DNA of 64,000 bases, taken from Helicoverpa zea. Taxonomy: Eukaryota > Arthropoda > Insecta > Lepidoptera > Noctuidae. The notes below the pieces were generated by a model. The model saw nothing but the letters and a program-made list of their open reading frames with translations. It ran no database searches and was not told the DNA's origin. Positions 58,494 to 64,000 of the stretch are shown one piece after another. Each line of letters opens with the position of its first letter. The first letter of the stretch is position 1. The stretch spans positions 5,148,501 to 5,212,500 of the forward strand of contig NC_061465.1 of the NCBI RefSeq assembly GCF_022581195.2, in the 5' to 3' direction. The translations under genes and the position numbers were made by a program.

Positions 58494-60292
58494 TATCCAT
58501 GTTATAGCACGTTATTGTGGTTTTTCGTCTAATCGATCATGAAAGTTTCTCGATATAACCAACAATACCACGAGAAGTAGAAATAACATAATTGCCACTC
58601 AACGTCTTGTTCAAATGCTACGGGATTCTAGTAAACGACTGAAGCGGACCTGAACCTGTTATTCGAAGTTGTACAGTATATAAAACTTGATATAAATATA
58701 TCATCTTTATAAATGTTCACAAATTACAGTAACTTGTACAAGATGTACAAATTAATATTGAAAAGTTATCCGTAGAATTAAATTCAATATATAAATCCGT
58801 TGTGTAAGTCTCGTTCTTGAGACCTTTTCAAAATATTATCATAGATAATGCTATTGCCTTCTGAAGTGTATAGAATGTTATACCTACCTATATGTATACT
58901 GTTGTTGTATTTACGATATAAGCAAATAATTCATGAAATATTGTCACCAATTTTACCATTTCTAAACTAAGCACATATTAAGTACCTATTATATTATCAT
59001 AATTTACCAATAACGAGATATTTTAGTGGATTTTTTAAAATATAAAAGTTTTGCTACGTTTCATACTTTCTTTATTTGACAGGCTAATGTTGTATTATAT
59101 ATTTTTTAACTCGTATTAAGAAAATTGGTGACAAATTTTATCTTTCGCACAATTTTTATCCAAAAACAAAGCTTTAATTTTACCACTAACTTAAGCTCAG
59201 TTTTTACACATTTCTGTATCTTATGATTTAACAGGTTTATTTTTTAAAAAAATACTTATTCTTCTAATGTTATACTCTTAAATAAACGTTGATTATCCGG
59301 GCGTACATGTAAAATATAGCCCGAAGCACAACTACGATTGTCTCCATTACATTTGGTCGTTTCGTTCGCAATTCGCCCCTATCTGTGTTCGATGGAATAA
59401 AGTAAGTATAGAAAGTATATAATATACCTAAATGGTCTAAAGTATTCGATATACTAGGTGTAAAAGTCACCATTTGTATCAGTAAAGTAACGCCTTGTAT
59501 TCGGTAAATTGTATGTAGTAGATAATATAGCAGGGTGTTATATCCTAGGTTTAGCTTGCATTTGATAGCCGAATTTGGCCAACGACCAAGTGTAAATGAC
59601 GCATCACATAACTATTGTTTGTCTCGAATACTTTCAACGTGAGCGATGTTCGCGTCATATTGGTGATGCTAACAACAAAACTGAATTGTGCAGTCTGTGC
59701 TTAGGATAAGTTTAACTTATGATGACACATACAGACTGCATAGATATAGTTTATATCTAACTATCTTCTACTTGATCTCACCTAGATAAGTGTATCTACT
59801 TTGTGTTAATAATTGTTAAATGAAGACTTCTGAACCAAGTGTTATAATAGTATTTTTTATCATAGTATACTACATATGTCTACGGAAAATTTGAGACCCA
59901 TTTCGCTGATTTGTCTGTTGTATTTTAGTTTGCTTAGGTATCTTAAATTAATATCTAAATCGGGAGCATGTTCCCAAAATATATATTATCTACGTGTATC
60001 CCATACTGTAGGAAGCAATTACACCAAAAGTTGTCTTTTAATGATCCAAAAATATATGTACGCTTCTAGATTATAAAAATTTTGCGCTTGTTTGCGTTTC
60101 AGTTAATCTATTTGTGTACGGTTTTTACATGTTCACTGCAAGAATGAATATCTATTTTGTGATGTTTTCTCGTTTCTTTCAGGACGTCTGTACATGTTTA
60201 CAAATGTTAGTATAATCCCAGCCTTAGTGCCAAGTTCCATTCATGTGCGCACTCGTCGTCTATATTCTAAATAATGTAATAAATATAAATAC

Positions 60293-60295
<3 letters not shown>

Positions 60296-60343
<48 letters not shown>
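60296..60343. repeat. (AT)n microsatellite, about 24 units
   Basis: Uninterrupted TA dinucleotides. The length is likely polymorphic. Confidence 0.95.
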
Positions 60344-60348
<5 letters not shown>

Positions 60349-61712
60349 GGGTCTTCTGAATCTTAATGAGTCGTCTAATAAAATAGGTGTTAATATATAA
60401 ATAAATATTTAGCCTAAATTCAAACGTTTGTAACGTTCTGGCGAAAGACATGAAAATACGTTGAATTGTCGGTAAAATTTTATACTTATGAAAATTATAC
60501 ATGAGAAAGTCTTCTATTGTCAATAATTTTATAATGTTTAGTTGTAACTTTGCTCAAAGCTTCTATGGATGGTCGCCGATATGTAATATTCTGTGTATGT
60601 CATATATATGTAATGCATGACTACCCGATATCTTATGAGTTTTACAATATATAATACTCATGTATGTATCTATAGGTTTAATTTGTAGGAACACCAAATA
60701 TTGACGTGTCAAGTTCTTCGATGGTTAAATAAGTTTTCTATTCCAAAATTTTAACCTTCCTGTGATCGTGAATGTTGCTATAAGTATGTTAATATGTGGG
60801 ATCTTCAAAGAATATAAAATTATAAAAATTATAACTGTTATTTTGCAAGAGCAAAGCAAGATTATTATCCAATGAAATTTTATGTGGTGAATAAATTTTT
60901 TTGTGTATTTTAATTGTCTTTTATTATTCCTTGTAATTTTCCGAGTGAACCCTAATGTCACAAAATGTTAATTTGGCCATTCCATTATCTTTCCCCGTTT
61001 ATATCTTCGCATTCATACATACAAATTCAGTTATGAACTCGATCTGCTCTAGTCTGGGTCATCTATAAGTAGATTTACAAAACCGTTTGTACACTTTCCA
61101 TATTCAGCTGAATATCTGAATATTGAAATCTTTGAGAAGTTGGTCTTGTATCAAGAATTATAAATACTCATTACCATTTCTAACTTAGGAACTGATAACT
61201 ATTTATTCAGCCTATCCTTGCACCTTCTCTGTCATGCCCATTTTCACGAACAATCTCTTAATGTTTCCCTAACTCTTAATGTTTACTAATAAGGGATCCC
61301 CCACTACTTAATGGTTATAAGGGACACTTAAACTTTGGTGAAAACGAATGTTAAATGCTCTTAGACGATCCCTAAGTTTAGGTATTTGTTGGTGAAAATA
61401 GGCATTAGTCTATTAAACGATGTGAAATTATAAATATGTTCTGGTTTATATTTTTCTTTCATCTCCTACAAAAATAAATCTTGGTCTATCATACAGAATC
61501 AGGCTTGGAACAGTTGAAGTGTTTCACAATCATTATTTTACTGTATTTTGTTGTTGTAAAAACTTCGAGACCCAAATACTTTCACAAGTCAATAGAAAAC
61601 AAAACATGACAATAGCAGAAAAATAATAAATGTCGTTATACCTAAGTAAGTAGCCACCAAACAGTCGAGGGCTTCCAAAGAAACAACAGATACTAATCCA
61701 AAGGGGCAGAAT

Positions 61713-61733
61713 CACGGAGGAGACTCCTCCGTG
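61713..61733. repeat. 21-bp perfect palindrome with flanking direct repeat
   Basis: CACGGAGGAG and CTCCTCCGTG are exact reverse complements around a single A. GGGCAGAAT-type sequence occurs directly on both sides (61705-61712 and 61733-61740). Possibly the fused ends of a deleted inverted-repeat element. Confidence 0.7.
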
Positions 61734-61894
61734 GGCAGAATATTTAAAGTATAGCCATTTAATTTTAAAAAAACTTAGACAACACTGGTTAAAGTTTGTA
61801 CCTAATAAATATTTCTATAATTTACTCTTCATGTGGTCGGTCTTCGTGGTACATTTGCCAAAATAGTTTTTTTTTTTTTTTAATTAGAAAAATT

Positions 61895-62466
61895 AAAAAA
61901 AACCGGCCAAGTGCGAGTCGGACTCGTGCACGAAGGGTTCCGTAAATTACAGTTAAATCAACCTATCTCAAAAACTATAAGAGATACTTTGATCAAACCA
62001 AAAATCGTTGAAAGAGTTAATTAGCATGCATCACCTCTATTTTTTTTAGAATTTTATACCCCGTAGTTATAAAAATAGAGGGGGGGGGACATACTTTTTA
62101 CGACTTTGAGAGCTGATATCTCAAAAACCGTTCACTTTAAGAAAAATGTTTTTTAGAAAACTTTATATCATTTTAAAAGACCTTTCCATTGATACCCCAC
62201 ACGGGTATGTACATCGAAAAAAAAAATTTCATCCCTCAGTTACATGTATGGGGGGCCCCACCCCCAATTCTTTTTTTTACTATTTAGTGTCATATTTTTG
62301 TAGCGGTTCATACAACACATATTCCCATCAAATTTCATCACTGTAGTACTTATAGTTTCCGAGTAAATCGGCTGTGACAGACGGACAGACGGACAGACGG
62401 ACAGACGGACATGACGAAACTATAAGGGTTCCGTTTTTGCCATTTTGGCTACGGAACCCTAAAAAA
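61895..62466. repeat. Lepidoptera-type interspersed repeat with AGGGTTCCGTA inverted ends
   Basis: It starts CCGGCCAAGTGCGAGTCGGA and CTCGTGCACGAAGGGTTCCG and ends GGCTACGGAACCCTAAAAAA, so an 11-bp AGGGTTCCGTA inverted repeat lies near both ends. The right part carries an 8-bp tandem repeat (ACAGACGG, about 4-5 units, 62376-62410). I know this signature from many moth and butterfly genomes; its class is uncertain. Confidence 0.8.
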
Positions 62467-62912
62467 CGTTACCAAGTTACATCGCCGACATGCCAATTAG
62501 CTATCCTTAATAATACCTCATTTATTTTCTCTTGACGTGTGGTAAATAATTTGACACACCTTATAAACCAAAATGTACGTTAAAAACAACTTTTTATTTT
62601 GATTTTTAAATGCAATTTCATGTTAAATATGTGACATTGACAACACAGTTTTCTCTATAGGAGAAGAGCAAATAAATGAGGGATATATCTAACACGATGG
62701 ATAACACAAAACCGCGCCAAAAGATGTCAGCAGACGAAGTTACGAGTGCAAATTAGCACTAAATAATAACAAGGTTGCCCACGCATTATAACGCCAGTAC
62801 ACTATTTACAGAACTGCTAAATACGTTACCCTCCGAAACAAATGAGAAATCGGGTAAAAATAAAGTAGGTTGTGCAAAGTTTATTCCACTACGCACTGCG
62901 AATATTTTCGCT

Positions 62913-62921
62913 ATATAAAAT
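62913..62921 (+). promoter_or_regulatory. Candidate TATA box of alpha-actinin
   Basis: TATATAAAA lies about 235 bp before the start codon, and the sequence changes to GC-rich with many CpG about 30 bp later (from about 62944). This fits a TATA promoter with transcription start near 62940-62950. Confidence 0.55.
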
Positions 62922-62943
62922 TCTAGGACGTTCCGTTCCTCGC

Positions 62944-63148
62944 TGTGGGTACGTTTGACAGGTGCGCGCGTGTAACGAAACGTAATTGGAAAGTTCTTCA
63001 CGCCGCCGCGGGGAGCGCTCGTGCGCCAGTCTTCTTGCAGCGGGCGCGCGGCCGGCTGCTTGTTGCAGTGCGCGGTACGAACCAACACACGCGAGTTCGC
63101 GGTCATAGGCTCGAACGAACATCGAAATCGACGGTCAGTGCGGTGACC
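62944..63148 (+). other. Probable 5' UTR of alpha-actinin
   Basis: A GC- and CpG-rich leader of about 205 bp, sharply different from the AT-rich DNA before it. Open frames on both strands here follow from base composition and are not called as genes. The exact start is inferred from the TATA box. Confidence 0.5.
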
Positions 63149-63277
63149 ATGATGATGGACAACGGGGTGATGTCAAATCACTACGATGGGTCGTACGCGG
63201 ATGGGTACATGGAACAGGAGGAGGAATGGGAACGCGAGGGTCTGCTAGACCCGGCTTGGGAGAAACAACAGAAAAAG
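63149..63277 (+). CDS. Alpha-actinin, first coding exon (partial gene)
   Basis: Start ATG at 63149 in the context GTGACC-ATG-ATG-ATG; 43 codons, phase 0, donor GTCAGT at 63278. The peptide begins MMMDNGVMSNHYDG and continues DGYMEQEEEWEREGLLDPAW, then EKQQKK. This is the conserved N terminus of insect alpha-actinin just before the first calponin-homology domain. Alpha-actinin is a spectrin-superfamily dimer that crosslinks F-actin at Z-discs and adhesion sites; the actin-binding domain, spectrin repeats and EF hands must lie beyond 64000. It is in tandem with the RapGAP-BTB gene on the same strand, about 6 kb after its stop codon. Confidence 0.93.
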
Positions 63278-64000
63278 GTCAGTTTTAGACACCTCTCACA
63301 ATGTTGACACACGTAGCGCAGGGTAGGTAAACGTAAACTGAACTCAACGTACATACACTGTATGTAATAAAAATATTGCCGTCAGGAAAACCTTATCTCG
63401 TCGGTTTGTGACTCATGTTTGTGTATTTACAAAAAATATATATTTTATCTGTAAATCGATAAAACAGAAGTTCCTACTGTTAGACCTGCTCAGTACTACA
63501 CTACTACATCTGATTGCACCTGGACTATTAATTAACAGCGCTGATATAATTTATCTGATTATGAATCTATTTATAGAGGTCAAAACTGATTAAGATAAAT
63601 ATGAAGATATTATTTCTTAAATATTTTGGAAACCAAATAAAAAATGGATACAAATATGAATGGAATAGTTTTGGAGAAAATAATTTTGAAATTACCCGCG
63701 CAATTTTCGAAAATTTAAACCCAGTCTTGCACATTTCCCGCCGCTAGTTGAAAGTAGATCGCGGCCGTGGACACTATTAAAAGATTTCTTGAAGCTTTTC
63801 GTGCGAGCGAGACAAGCGCACACCGCTTCCCACGGGAGGGAGCGGGCTAGAGAGAGAGGAGTCGAATTTCCGTTAGTCATGTCCTAAAATGGGTCCAGCG
63901 CAGGCGCCGCTGAAAGCGCGGGCGTCCGACTTTACGTCACCATGAAACCCATATTTCAGGAAACTGGTGTGCTGGTGTGTCTGCGTTAACTGCATTCTGA
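63278..64000 (+). other. Alpha-actinin intron 1, partial
   Basis: AT-rich until about 63690, then a GC-rich block (63770-63950) with CGAGCGAGACAAGCGCAC and an AGAGAGAGAGGAG run. No second exon of alpha-actinin is recognisable before the window ends. The GC block could be an alternative promoter or a repeat. Confidence 0.6.

Larger units (their letters stand above)
58498..62900. other. Distal 3' UTR or intergenic region before alpha-actinin
   Basis: AT-rich DNA with no supported gene. It holds an (AT)n microsatellite, a 21-bp palindrome at 61713-61733 and a Lepidoptera-type repeat at 61895-62466. Confidence 0.6.

Noticed and set aside
62786..63148. Minus-strand and plus-strand open frames across the alpha-actinin leader
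   Set aside because: They follow from CpG-rich composition. The only frame with protein-family support starts at the ATG at 63149.

Overview
The window looks like lepidopteran (probably moth) nuclear DNA. It is AT-rich, its introns are long and packed with small transposon relics, and several relics have the termini of Lepidoptera non-autonomous Helitrons (5' TC, a GC hairpin, 3' CTAG). The coding exons encode arthropod-type proteins. No prokaryotic operon, CRISPR array, rRNA or complete tRNA gene was seen.

Layout: (1) 661-6810 is a complete LTR retrotransposon in minus orientation. It has two apparently identical 2,158-bp LTRs, a 4-bp target duplication (ATAG), a primer-binding site and a polypurine tract. 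Its interior is only 1,834 bp and has no gag/pol reading frame, so it is a young, non-autonomous LARD-like element. (2) 6811-14003 has no recognised gene. (3) 14004-57195 carries thirteen plus-strand exons whose GT-AG junctions and phases join into one open frame of 942 residues plus stop. The product has a Rap1GAP-type GTPase-activating domain followed by a split BTB/POZ domain and a BACK-like helical region. The C-terminal half resembles the insect 'serine-enriched protein' (gprs). The true N terminus is not identified. (4) 57196-62900 is 3' UTR and intergenic DNA with a 981-bp inverted-repeat transposon that has a GC-rich core, an (AT)n tract and a Lepidoptera-type interspersed repeat. (5) 62913-63277 holds the TATA box, 5' leader and first coding exon of muscle/cytoskeletal alpha-actinin; the rest of that gene lies beyond the window.

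The two protein genes are independent and lie in tandem on the plus strand. The first probably switches off Rap-family small GTPases and, through BTB/BACK, may couple this to a partner or ubiquitin ligase scaffold. The second crosslinks actin. The most unusual material is in the retrotransposon: five tRNA T-arm-like motifs close to the primer-binding site, a C(UUCG)G hairpin in each LTR and a pseudoknot-like pairing. Also notable are the RapGAP-BTB fusion itself and the number of transposon relics lying within about 50 bp of this gene's splice sites.
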